A stretch of 11,033 nt of DNA, from contig JAICXG010000081.1 of assembly GCA_025980625.1 (NCBI GenBank), positions 1-11,033 on the forward strand, read 5' to 3'. The notes under the pieces were generated by a model. It saw nothing but the letters and a program-made list of their open reading frames with translations, made no database searches and was not told the origin of the DNA. The position numbers and the translations under genes were made by a program. Of the stretch, positions 1-6,209 are shown piece after piece; the stretch's first letter is position 1, and each line of letters opens with the position of its first letter. The DNA comes from Chthoniobacterales bacterium (GTDB lineage Bacteria > Verrucomicrobiota > Verrucomicrobiia > Chthoniobacterales > UBA10450).

Positions 1-96
1 AGCTGGTTGCACGAGGGATATTATAGTGATTGCAGACACTCGCAGCCAAAATTACGGTGCTGCCGCCCGGGTTTCCCGCCGGCGCGGTTGCCCTGC

Positions 97-1971
97 ATGC
101 TCGACTTTTCCGTTTACCTTTCTTACCGGGCCGCGCTCGCTCTAGTCAGCGCCCTGCCGTTGCGGGCTGTATTTGCGCTCGGGCAGGGACTCGGCTTTCT
201 CGCCTGGCTTTTTCTGCCTGACTACCGCCGCCTCGCCCGGCGCAACGTTGAGATCGCCTTCGGCGCGGCAAAGTCGGCCCCGGAAAAAAAGCGAATTGTG
301 CGCCGGCATTTCCAGCGGCTCGGGGCCAATCTCCTCAGCGGGATGAAACTCAACACGATGCCTCTGGAAAAGGTGTCGCCACTGGTCTCGATCGAAGGCG
401 TGGACGAAGTGCACCGCCGGTTGCGCGAAGGCCGCCCGGTCGTGCTCGTGCTCAGCCATCTCGGCAACTGGGAATTGTTCGCGCAAATCCTGCCACACTA
501 CTTTGGCTACACCCGGCTGAGCACGGTTTACCAAAAACTCGGGAACCGTTATCTCGACCAGTTCGTTAGGCAGCAGCGCGCCCGGTTCGGGGTCGATTTG
601 TTCGATCGCAGCGCCGGTTTCAGCGAAGCCATCAGGTTGCTCCGCGGCGGCGGCATGATCGGGATCCTGAGCGATCAACACGCCGGAGATCATGGCATGT
701 GGACGCCGTTTTTTGGGCGCCTCGCTTCGACTTCGCCACTCCCCGGTTTGCTCTGCAAACGGACGGGCGCGGCTTTGATTGCGGCCTCGCTCTTCACTGC
801 TGGCCCGGGCAAATGGCGGATGACTTTCAGCCCCCCAGGCGATTCGCCTAACGACAGCGTGGAGGGGTTAACCGCCAGGGCCAATGCGATGATGGCGGAC
901 GAAATCCGGCGCGCGCCGGAGGATTGGTTCTGGGTGCATAACCGCTGGAAAACGCCGCGGCCCAATTTTCTCCTGCACAAATACAAGCGCGGCATCTACC
1001 TGCCCGTCGGGACTTCGCCTAACGACCTCAAGCCCTTTCGCATTCTGATCCGGGGGAGCAACTGGTTGGGCGACAGCGTCATCAGCATTCCCGCGGTGCG
1101 CGCGATCAAGCACGGCCGCCCGGATGTGCACGTCACGGTCCTGGCGCCGGAGAAAATCGCGCCGGTCTGGCGACTCGTCCCGGAAGTGGATGCGGTGCTC
1201 TCGTTAGGCAGGAAATCGGTCTGGCGCGCCGCACGCATTCTGCGCAGCCAGCCGGCGTTTGATGTCGGGATTGCTTTTCCTAAGTCGCTCCGTTCCGCCC
1301 TCGAACTGTGGCTCGGCAAAATTCCGCGCCGGGTCGGTTTTGCCGGCCATCATCGGCGCTGGCTTTTAAACCAGGTCGTTAGGCCGGTCGAGCGTGACGG
1401 GCCGCCGCCACACCAGGTTGAGCAGTATCTCGATCTCGCGCGTTCGTTAGGCATCGATGCCGAAAGGGGCGAGATCGCCCTCGCTGAAGCCAGTCCGAAT
1501 GGGCGCATCGGCCTTTGTCCGGGCGCGGAATACGGTCCGGCGAAACGCTGGCTGCCGGAGCGTTTTGCTGAAGTCGCGCGGACGATTAGAGGCGAGTGGG
1601 TGCTTTTCGGCACCGCGAGGGATGCCGCAATCGGTGCGGAAATTGCCGGGTTGCTCGGCGAGAGTTGCGTGAATCGCATCGGCAAGACGACGCTCGACGA
1701 ACTGATCGAGGAGTTGCGAAAGTGCCGGCTGCTTTTAACGAACGACACCGGCACGATGCACCTCGCCGCTCTGCTCGGTGTTCCGGTCGTCGCCGTCTTC
1801 GGCTCGACCGAGCCGCGTCTCACCGGCCCGCTTGGGAGTGGGCACCGCGTCGTTAGGCATCAGGTGGAGTGCAGCCCCTGTTTCCTGCGCGAGTGTCCGC
1901 TCGATTTTCGTTGCATGAAAGCGGTGAGAGTGGGGGAGGTGCTTCGGGAAATTGTGAATCGTGAGTCGTGA
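97..1971 (+). CDS. Fusion protein: LpxL/HtrB-type lipid A acyltransferase + WaaF-type heptosyltransferase (GT9)
   Basis: A 624-residue protein with two complete enzyme domains. Residues 1-295 match the late lipid A acyltransferase family. There is a hydrophobic N-terminal segment (about 8-40), the catalytic H-x4-E motif as HLGNWE at 121-126, the motif LSDQHAGDHGMWTPFFG around 191-207, and the terminal WFWVHNRWK at 277-285. This domain would transfer an acyl chain to lipid A at the inner membrane. Residues 315-624 match ADP-heptose:LPS heptosyltransferase II (GT9). They show RILIRGSNWLGDSV at the start, CPGAEYGPAKRW at 474-485 and TNDTGTMHLAA at 548-558, plus a Cys cluster (C592, C595, C600, C606). 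The two are joined by about 20 residues and no stop codon intervenes. The reading frame is open back to position 7, but the extra 30 residues are Cys/Pro/Arg-rich and unlike the family, so ATG 97 is chosen; it has no Shine-Dalgarno. A possible -10 (TATTAT, 19-24) lies upstream. The last codons are encoded by the 7-bp repeat array. Domain assignment is secure; heptose as the actual sugar is inferred from family resemblance. Confidence 0.9.
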   Translation: MLDFSVYLSYRAALALVSALPLRAVFALGQGLGFLAWLFLPDYRRLARRNVEIAFGAAKSAPEKKRIVRRHFQRLGANLLSGMKLNTMPLEKVSPLVSIEGVDEVHRRLREGRPVVLVLSHLGNWELFAQILPHYFGYTRLSTVYQKLGNRYLDQFVRQQRARFGVDLFDRSAGFSEAIRLLRGGGMIGILSDQHAGDHGMWTPFFGRLASTSPLPGLLCKRTGAALIAASLFTAGPGKWRMTFSPPGDSPNDSVEGLTARANAMMADEIRRAPEDWFWVHNRWKTPRPNFLLHKYKRGIYLPVGTSPNDLKPFRILIRGSNWLGDSVISIPAVRAIKHGRPDVHVTVLAPEKIAPVWRLVPEVDAVLSLGRKSVWRAARILRSQPAFDVGIAFPKSLRSALELWLGKIPRRVGFAGHHRRWLLNQVVRPVERDGPPPHQVEQYLDLARSLGIDAERGEIALAEASPNGRIGLCPGAEYGPAKRWLPERFAEVARTIRGEWVLFGTARDAAIGAEIAGLLGESCVNRIGKTTLDELIEELRKCRLLLTNDTGTMHLAALLGVPVVAVFGSTEPRLTGPLGSGHRVVRHQVECSPCFLRECPLDFRCMKAVRVGEVLREIVNRES

Positions 1972-2013
1972 ATCGTGAATCGAGGATCATCGCTTCCCCG
2001 ATTCACGATTCTC
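1954..2013. repeat. Heptamer array and inverted repeat at the lpxL-waaF / frr convergent junction
   Basis: Five consecutive 7-bp units (GTGAATC, GTGAGTC, GTGAATC, GTGAATC, GAGGATC) run from 1954 to 1988. Two inverted units (GATTCAC, GATTCTC) follow at 2000-2013. The arms GAATCGTGAATCG (1970-1982) and CGATTCACGATTC (1999-2011) can form a 13-bp perfect stem with a 16-nt loop between two convergent genes. That suits a bidirectional transcription terminator, though no long T run follows. The stop codon of the upstream gene (1969-1971) lies inside the third unit. Confidence 0.7.
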
Positions 2014-2041
2014 GTTTCAACGACTTACGGGGTCTCCCCCC

Positions 2042-2602
2042 TCACACCTTCATCACCTCGGCCTCTTTGCGCTCGAGGTGGTCGTCGATCGATTTCACGA
2101 AGCGGTCGGTCAGTTTTTGAATATCCGCTTCGGTGTCGTGCAGCTGGTCCTCAGTCGTTTCGCCGGCTTTTTGCGATTTCTTCGCTTCGTCCATCGCGCT
2201 TCGGCGATTCGCGCGCACCCGAACGCGCGCCTCCTCCGCCATCTGTTTTAATGACCTGACGAGTTCCTTGCGCCGTTCCTCCGAGAGCTCGGGAACCGGC
2301 AACCGGATGACCTTGCCATCGACCAGCGGAGTGATGCCGATCTTCGATTCTTTGAGCGCCTTCTCGATATCGCGCACGGTTGAAACGTCGAACGGCTGCA
2401 CGACCAGCAAACGTGGCTCTGGCGTGGTGATGAGGGCGAGTTGTTTTAACTTCATCGCCGAGCCGTAGGCTTCGACATCGACGTTCTCGACCAGGGCGGG
2501 CGAAGCCTTGCCCGTCCGCACGCCGGCGAATTCGTGCATCATGTATTCGACGCTTTTTTCCATCGCCAGCTCGGCTTCGAGAAGAATTTCTTCGGCGCTC
2601 AT
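2042..2602 (-). CDS. frr: Ribosome recycling factor
   Basis: A 186-residue cytoplasmic protein, the usual length of the family (about 185). With EF-G it splits the post-termination ribosome. Visible family signatures are RTGKASPALV at 29-38, a central beta-rich domain II (about 31-104), LPVPELSEERRKELV at 101-115 and the basic segment RVRVRANRR at 126-134, within the long helical bundle of domain I. The frame is open upstream to a TTG at 2641, but ATG 2602 matches the family N terminus, leaving a 42-nt gap to pyrH. No Shine-Dalgarno is seen before this ATG. It is the last gene of the adk-fmt-pyrH-frr operon and converges on the acyltransferase-heptosyltransferase gene. Confidence 0.96.
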   Translation of the reverse strand: MSAEEILLEAELAMEKSVEYMMHEFAGVRTGKASPALVENVDVEAYGSAMKLKQLALITTPEPRLLVVQPFDVSTVRDIEKALKESKIGITPLVDGKVIRLPVPELSEERRKELVRSLKQMAEEARVRVRANRRSAMDEAKKSQKAGETTEDQLHDTEADIQKLTDRFVKSIDDHLERKEAEVMKV

Positions 2603-2644
2603 AACGTGTGAAAAGAAAGCTGCGGAAGTTTTGAATCGCAATCG

Positions 2645-3370
2645 CTAATCGGTTACGAGCGTGCCGACCGGGCGGCCGCAGACCACGTCGCGCACATTGG
2701 TCGGCTCGTGCATATCGAAAACGCAGATCGGGATTTTGTTGTCCATGCAGAGACTGAAGGCAGTCGAGTCCATCACCTGCAATCTTTTCGTTAGCGCCTC
2801 GGTGTAGGTGATCCGTTCGTAACGTTTCGCGTCGGGATGCATCTTTGGGTCGCGATCGTAGATGCCATCGACCTTGGTCGCTTTGAGAATGATATCCGCC
2901 CCGATCTCGCTCGCGCGCAAGGCCGCCGTTGTATCGGTGGAAAAGTAAGGATTGCCGGTGCCGGCGACGAAGATGACGACCCGCCCCTGTTCAAGATGGC
3001 GAATGGCGCGACGGAGGATGAAGGGCTCGGCCACATTTTGCATTTCGATCGCAGTCTGGACGCGCGTGACGACGCCGCTTTGCTCGAGTTCGCTTTGCAA
3101 AGCGAGGCCGTTGATCACGGTCGCGAGCATGCCCATGTAATCGGCGGTCGTGCGGTCCATCCCGCGGTGACTGGCCGCGAGGCCACGCCAGATATTTCCG
3201 CCGCCGACGACGATCGAGATCTGAACGCCGAGGCCGTAGACTTCCTTCACCTGCCGCGCGATCTCCTTCACGATCTGCGGCGAGATCGCTTCGCGCGCGC
3301 CGGTCTCGCGCAAAGCTTCACCGCTTAATTTCAAGACAACGCGCTTGTAGGCCGGCGTGGCAATTTCCAT
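2645..3370 (-). CDS. pyrH: UMP kinase
   Basis: 241 residues, the typical size for bacterial UMP kinase of the amino-acid-kinase fold. It phosphorylates UMP to UDP with ATP in pyrimidine nucleotide synthesis and is normally a hexamer in the cytosol. Seen motifs: KLSGEAL at 14-20, GGGNIWRG at 56-63, DRTTADYMGMLAT at 72-84, GTGNPYFSTDTTA at 137-149 and VDGIYDRDP at 167-175, all diagnostic. ATG 3370 gives the expected N terminus; no convincing Shine-Dalgarno precedes it. It lies 18 nt downstream of fmt and directly upstream of frr. The pyrH-frr pairing is widespread, but the common rpsB-tsf partners are absent and fmt sits in their place. Confidence 0.97.
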   Translation of the reverse strand: MEIATPAYKRVVLKLSGEALRETGAREAISPQIVKEIARQVKEVYGLGVQISIVVGGGNIWRGLAASHRGMDRTTADYMGMLATVINGLALQSELEQSGVVTRVQTAIEMQNVAEPFILRRAIRHLEQGRVVIFVAGTGNPYFSTDTTAALRASEIGADIILKATKVDGIYDRDPKMHPDAKRYERITYTEALTKRLQVMDSTAFSLCMDNKIPICVFDMHEPTNVRDVVCGRPVGTLVTD

Positions 3371-3388
3371 CTCGGCCGGGATGATCGA

Positions 3389-4327
3389 TCAGAAATGGAT
3401 TCTTGGGGAGAAAAAACCGCGCAAAAAATCAGCCGCCCGCATGCGGCGTTTTCCTTCGAGCTGGACTTCTTCCAGCCGCAGGCTTCCCCGGCCGGTCGCG
3501 ACGAGGAACTCGGATTCGTTAGGCGTGCAGATCGCGCCCGGCGTGCCGAATTGTTTTTCGTTTACCGAGGCTTGAAGAATTTTGAGATGGCGCGGTTTTC
3601 CGCCGGGGTTTTCGATTTCACTAAAACTGCCGGGCCACGGGTCATAGGCGCGGATTTTTCGTTCGATCAATTCCGCCGATTCCCTCCAGTCGATCCGGCC
3701 GTCCTCGCGGGTGAGCTTCGGGGCGTAGGTGACGTGAGCGGAATTCTGTGGAATGCGCGAGGCATTGCCGGCGGAAAGCTGGGCGAGCGCGTCGAGCAAC
3801 GTCTCCGGCGCAAGTTGCGCGAGTCGATCGTGGAGCGAACCGCCGGTCTCGTTAGGCAAAATCCGCAGCGGTTTTTGCAAGAGGATGTCGCCCGTATCGA
3901 GACCTTCGTCCATGTAGATGACCGTGATCCCGGTCGCTTGATCGCCGCCGACGATCGCGGCCTGGATCGGCGCCGCGCCGCGATAGCGCGGAAGGAGCGA
4001 GGCGTGAAGATTCAGGCAGGCGATCTTCGGGAGGTCGAGAACGCTGCGCGGCAGGATTTGCCCGTACGCCATCACGACGATGGCCTCCGGCGCGAGCGCC
4101 CGAATTTGCGCCACGGCGTCCTGGTTGCGAATCCGCTCCGGTTGCAAGACTGGGATGGCAGTCGCGCCCATTTCCGATTTGATCGGCGGCGCCTCTATTC
4201 GCTGCTCGCGCCCGGCCGGCTTGTCGGGCTGTGTGACGACGCCGACCAGTTCGTGCTGCGGCGATTCGAGCAGCGCGCGCAAGACCGGCAGGCCGATCTC
4301 GCCTGTGCCGATGAAAACAATGCGCAT
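3389..4327 (-). CDS. fmt: Methionyl-tRNA formyltransferase
   Basis: 312 residues, full length for the family. It transfers a formyl group from 10-formyltetrahydrofolate to initiator Met-tRNA in the cytosol. The catalytic triad is visible at family positions: N106 and H108 in CLNLHASLLPRYRGAAP, and D144 in MDEGLDTGDIL. The N-terminal Rossmann-like formyltransferase domain covers about 1-190, and the C-terminal OB-like tRNA-binding domain covers about 200-312 (RAYDPWPGSF at 227-236). The start codon is 5 nt after the stop of the small zinc-ribbon gene, so translation is probably coupled; there is no Shine-Dalgarno. No def (deformylase) gene is adjacent. The gene carries two copies of the TCGTTAGGC motif, both read as Pro-Asn-Glu. 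Confidence 0.97.
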   Translation of the reverse strand: MRIVFIGTGEIGLPVLRALLESPQHELVGVVTQPDKPAGREQRIEAPPIKSEMGATAIPVLQPERIRNQDAVAQIRALAPEAIVVMAYGQILPRSVLDLPKIACLNLHASLLPRYRGAAPIQAAIVGGDQATGITVIYMDEGLDTGDILLQKPLRILPNETGGSLHDRLAQLAPETLLDALAQLSAGNASRIPQNSAHVTYAPKLTREDGRIDWRESAELIERKIRAYDPWPGSFSEIENPGGKPRHLKILQASVNEKQFGTPGAICTPNESEFLVATGRGSLRLEEVQLEGKRRMRAADFLRGFFSPRIHF

Positions 4328-4332
4328 GCCGC

Positions 4333-4584
4333 TCAGGGCAGCAGATCGAGCGGCGCCAGTGGCCGGCGAGCGCGACGGGCGGCGCTCGCTTGCGCCATGA
4401 GCTTATCGCCCGCGGTTACTTCGCGCGAACCGACCGAGGAACCGCACTCCGTGCAGAGATAATCGTAAAGTTCGCGGTCGGGCAGGACGAGAAGGAGTCG
4501 TTCGCGCACCGGCATGGCCGCTTTGCATTTCTCGCAGTAGAGACTGGAAGCGGTGAAATTTTCAAACTGCTGCATGCTCGCCAT
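4333..4584 (-). CDS. Small zinc-ribbon protein of unknown function
   Basis: An 83-residue protein I do not recognise as a named family. Two CxxC pairs, C17-E-K-C20 and C44-T-E-C47, are spaced as in a treble-clef/zinc-ribbon knuckle and very likely bind one zinc. Between them lies a hydrophobic strand-rich segment (RERLLLVLPDRELYDYL). The C-terminal 25 residues are Ala/Arg/Leu-rich and look disordered. The ATG at 4584 overlaps the adk 3' end by 23 nt; an alternative in-frame ATG at 4575 (MQQFENF) is equally plausible. It ends 5 nt before fmt. It is therefore embedded in the adk-fmt-pyrH-frr operon and co-expressed with it. The overlap, the spacing and the paired cysteines argue that it is a real gene. 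A role in translation or RNA binding is only a guess from its neighbours. Confidence 0.75.
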   Translation of the reverse strand: MASMQQFENFTASSLYCEKCKAAMPVRERLLLVLPDRELYDYLCTECGSSVGSREVTAGDKLMAQASAARRARRPLAPLDLLP

Positions 4585-5155
4585 TCGCCACCGTCGCGAG
4601 GATGTTGTAAAGGACGCGCGCCGGTGGCTGCGTCGCGTCGATCACCTCCACGCGGTCTCGATAATAATCGAGCACCGGTTTCGATTCGGTTTCGTAAGTT
4701 TGGAGCCGGCGCTTAATCACTTCTTCATTCGCGTCGTCGAGCCGGTTGTCTTTCAGGGCGCGCTTTTTTAGCCGGGCGAAAAGCTGATCGCGATCGGGGC
4801 AGGAAAGATGGAAGATTTTTTTCACGTCGATCACGTCGTCCATGATTTTGGCCTGGCCGATATTGCGCGGGATCCCATCGAGGACGAGGACGTCGATGTC
4901 CGGTTTAAACTCGTGCGCTTCGACCGCGGAGTCGATTCGCGCCTGCCACAACTCGACCGTTATCTCGTTCGGGACGAGCTGACCTTTACTCGAGTAATCG
5001 AGAAACGCCCGACCGACCTTGGTGCGAGTGTCGAGGGTGCGGAAGACATCGCCGCAGGCGCAATGAAAGAAGCGCGGAATGGAACCGAGAGAGCGGCCCT
5101 GGGTACCTTTGCCGCTGCCGGGCGCCCCAAAGAGGAGATAAGTATTGTATTTCAT
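4562..5155 (-). CDS. adk: Adenylate kinase (short-LID type)
   Basis: 197 residues. Nucleoside monophosphate kinase fold with the P-loop GAPGSGKGT at 10-18, the NMP-binding stretch (CACGDVFRTL at 32-41; VLDGIPRN at 91-98) and an Arg-rich LID/C-terminal stretch (RLDDANEEVIKRRLQTYE, about 138-155). The LID is short and lacks the four-Cys zinc site or long insertion of many bacterial enzymes. The NMP-binding motif departs from the usual STGD and DGFPR forms. Adenylate kinase (ATP + AMP to 2 ADP) is most likely, but UMP/CMP specificity cannot be excluded from sequence. ATG 5155 begins the canonical N terminus and is preceded closely by a good promoter, making the upstream frame extension untranslated. 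It is the first gene of the operon, and its end overlaps the zinc-ribbon gene. Confidence 0.88.
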   Translation of the reverse strand: MKYNTYLLFGAPGSGKGTQGRSLGSIPRFFHCACGDVFRTLDTRTKVGRAFLDYSSKGQLVPNEITVELWQARIDSAVEAHEFKPDIDVLVLDGIPRNIGQAKIMDDVIDVKKIFHLSCPDRDQLFARLKKRALKDNRLDDANEEVIKRRLQTYETESKPVLDYYRDRVEVIDATQPPARVLYNILATVANGEHAAV

Positions 5156-5171
5156 CGCCGGAAAAACTGCG

Positions 5172-5200
5172 CTTATAGCCGAAAATCGGCCTCCTGACAA
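5172..5200 (-). promoter_or_regulatory. Sigma70-type promoter of the adk operon
   Basis: On the minus strand, -35 TTGTCA (5195-5200), a 17-nt spacer and -10 TATAAG (5172-5177) give close matches to consensus. Predicted transcription starts near 5165, only about 10 nt before the adk ATG. The spacer contains a small inverted repeat (GCCGA-TTT-TCGGC) that could be regulatory or incidental. Confidence 0.7.
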
Positions 5201-5267
5201 TTCGGAAACATCGGCGGCCCGATCGCCTGGGACCGCCGGCGTGTTGTCAGTTTGTTAAATGCACTTT

Positions 5268-5323
5268 CCCTCACCTCGATCCTCTCCCTCGGGGAGAGGA
5301 GGACGCGAAGCGCCAGGTGAGGG
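5268..5323. repeat. Nested palindromic intergenic repeat between rpmA and adk
   Basis: The outer arms CCCTCACCT (5268-5276) and AGGTGAGGG (5315-5323) enclose an inner hairpin CCTCTCCC (5281-5288), loop TCG, GGGAGAGG (5292-5299). This bracketed palindrome has the look of the dispersed CTCTCCC/GGGAGAGG intergenic repeats found in many bacterial genomes. It lies downstream of rpmA and upstream of the adk promoter, so it could end the rplU-rpmA transcript. The rest of 5201-5386 contains one TCGTTAGGC motif (5372-5380) and no gene. Confidence 0.7.
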
Positions 5324-5386
5324 GTTGGCGAGCAGAGAACAAACACGCCGGACGGCTTCAGGCGGGCGTCTGCCTAACGAATCAGG

Positions 5387-5644
5387 CTAGCTCGCAGTTT
5401 CAAGCGGCACCACGTTCACCCGCCGCCCGGCGCGGTCGAAGCGCACCTGCCCATCAATTAGCGCAAAAATTGTGTAGTCGCGGCCGAGCCCGACATTTTT
5501 CCCGGGGAGAAATTTGGTGCCGCGTTGCCTGACGATGATGTTGCCCGCGACCACGTTCTCGCTCCCAAATTTTTTCACGCCCAGTCGTTTGCTGACACTG
5601 TCGCGGCCATTCTTGACGCTGCCTTGTCCTTTTTTGTGAGCCAT
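5387..5644 (-). CDS. rpmA: 50S ribosomal protein L27
   Basis: 85 residues, normal length. It starts with the typical MAHKKGQGSVKNGRDS and continues with GVKKFGSENVVAGNIIVRQRG and KNVGLGRDYTIFALIDG. L27 sits at the peptidyl-transferase centre, its N-terminal tail reaching the P-site tRNA. There is no cleavable Firmicutes-type leader. It lies 25 nt downstream of rplU, forming the conserved L21-L27 operon. No Shine-Dalgarno is visible in the 25-nt gap. Confidence 0.97.
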   Translation of the reverse strand: MAHKKGQGSVKNGRDSVSKRLGVKKFGSENVVAGNIIVRQRGTKFLPGKNVGLGRDYTIFALIDGQVRFDRAGRRVNVVPLETAS

Positions 5645-5669
5645 TTGAGAAGGTCGAGAGTGGAAAGAG

Positions 5670-6029
5670 TTATTCGGCCGTTTTGGTTTCGGCGCCGGTT
5701 TTCTTGGTTTTCGATCCGAGCTTGATCCCGGTGATCTTGACCCGGGTGAGCTTGCGGCGATGGCCGACAGTGCGGTGATAACCTTTCCGCCGGCGATATT
5801 TGAATGCGATGACTTTCTTGTCCTTGCGCTGCTCGACGATCTCGCCGGTCACACTCGCGCCGGTGAGCGACGGGCTGCCGTGGCTGAGCTTGCCGTCCTC
5901 AGCGTGCAGGAGCACTTCGTCGAAGGCCAGTTTCTGCCCCGCTTCGCCAGCGAGCAGGTCGACATCGATTGTGTCGCCCTCTGCGACACGGTACTGCCGT
6001 CCGCCGGTTTTGATAATTGCGTAAGCCAT
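5670..6029 (-). CDS. rplU: 50S ribosomal protein L21
   Basis: 119 residues; the start MAYAIIKTGGRQYRVAEGDTI and KYRRRKGYHRTVGHRRKLTRVKI are diagnostic. It binds 23S rRNA. It is slightly longer than the usual roughly 103 residues because of a Lys/Thr-rich tail (KTKKTGAETKTAE) at the C terminus. The frame is open far upstream, but the family start is ATG 6029. The upstream DNA is promoter and repeat array, so the extension is rejected. No Shine-Dalgarno precedes the ATG. Followed by rpmA. Confidence 0.96.
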   Translation of the reverse strand: MAYAIIKTGGRQYRVAEGDTIDVDLLAGEAGQKLAFDEVLLHAEDGKLSHGSPSLTGASVTGEIVEQRKDKKVIAFKYRRRKGYHRTVGHRRKLTRVKITGIKLGSKTKKTGAETKTAE

Positions 6030-6051
6030 GGCCGCTTGGAAAAGAGCGGGG

Positions 6052-6080
6052 AAATTTCCACGGAGCGGGCGGTTTGACAA
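6052..6080 (-). promoter_or_regulatory. Possible rplU-rpmA promoter
   Basis: The minus strand shows TTGTCA (6075-6080), the same -35 box as the adk promoter, then 17 nt and the weak -10-like AAATTT (6052-6057). Transcription would start near 6045, giving a leader of about 16 nt. The poor -10 keeps this tentative. Confidence 0.4.
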
Positions 6081-6109
6081 GTCAGAATTGTGGGGAGCGT
6101 TGGGACGGA

Positions 6110-6209
6110 GAATCGCGGATCGAGAAGCGTGAAGCGTTGAAGCGTGAAGCGTTACATTCTGAAGCGATTCAGCAATCCCGAATCTCGCATCACGAATCAC
6201 GGATCACGG
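6110..6209. repeat. Degenerate heptamer array between rsmI and rplU
   Basis: On the plus strand, units GAATCGC, GGATCGA, GAAGCGT, GAAGCGT, (T), GAAGCGT, GAAGCGT run from 6110 to 6152. After a small CTGAA-GCGA-TTCAG hairpin (6159-6172) come the units GAATCTC, GCATCAC, GAATCAC, GGATCAC (6180-6207). The last four, read on the minus strand, are GTGATCC, GTGATTC, GTGATGC, GAGATTC. They begin at the rsmI stop codon (6204-6206) and resemble the array at 1954-2013. Confidence 0.65.

Noticed and set aside
7..96. N-terminal extension of the acyltransferase fusion to position 7
   Set aside because: The 30 extra residues are Cys/Arg/Pro-rich and unlike the family start; ATG 97 begins the expected hydrophobic N terminus.
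2603..2641. frr starting at TTG 2641
   Set aside because: It would add 13 non-family residues; ATG 2602 gives the canonical length and N terminus.
3395..4462. A 355-residue open frame on the plus strand opposite fmt
   Set aside because: It is fully antisense to a gene with all catalytic motifs and has Arg/Asp-rich composition typical of a mirror frame in GC-rich DNA.
6030..6200. N-terminal extension of L21
   Set aside because: The 57 added residues are encoded by promoter and heptamer-array DNA and have no ribosomal-protein character.
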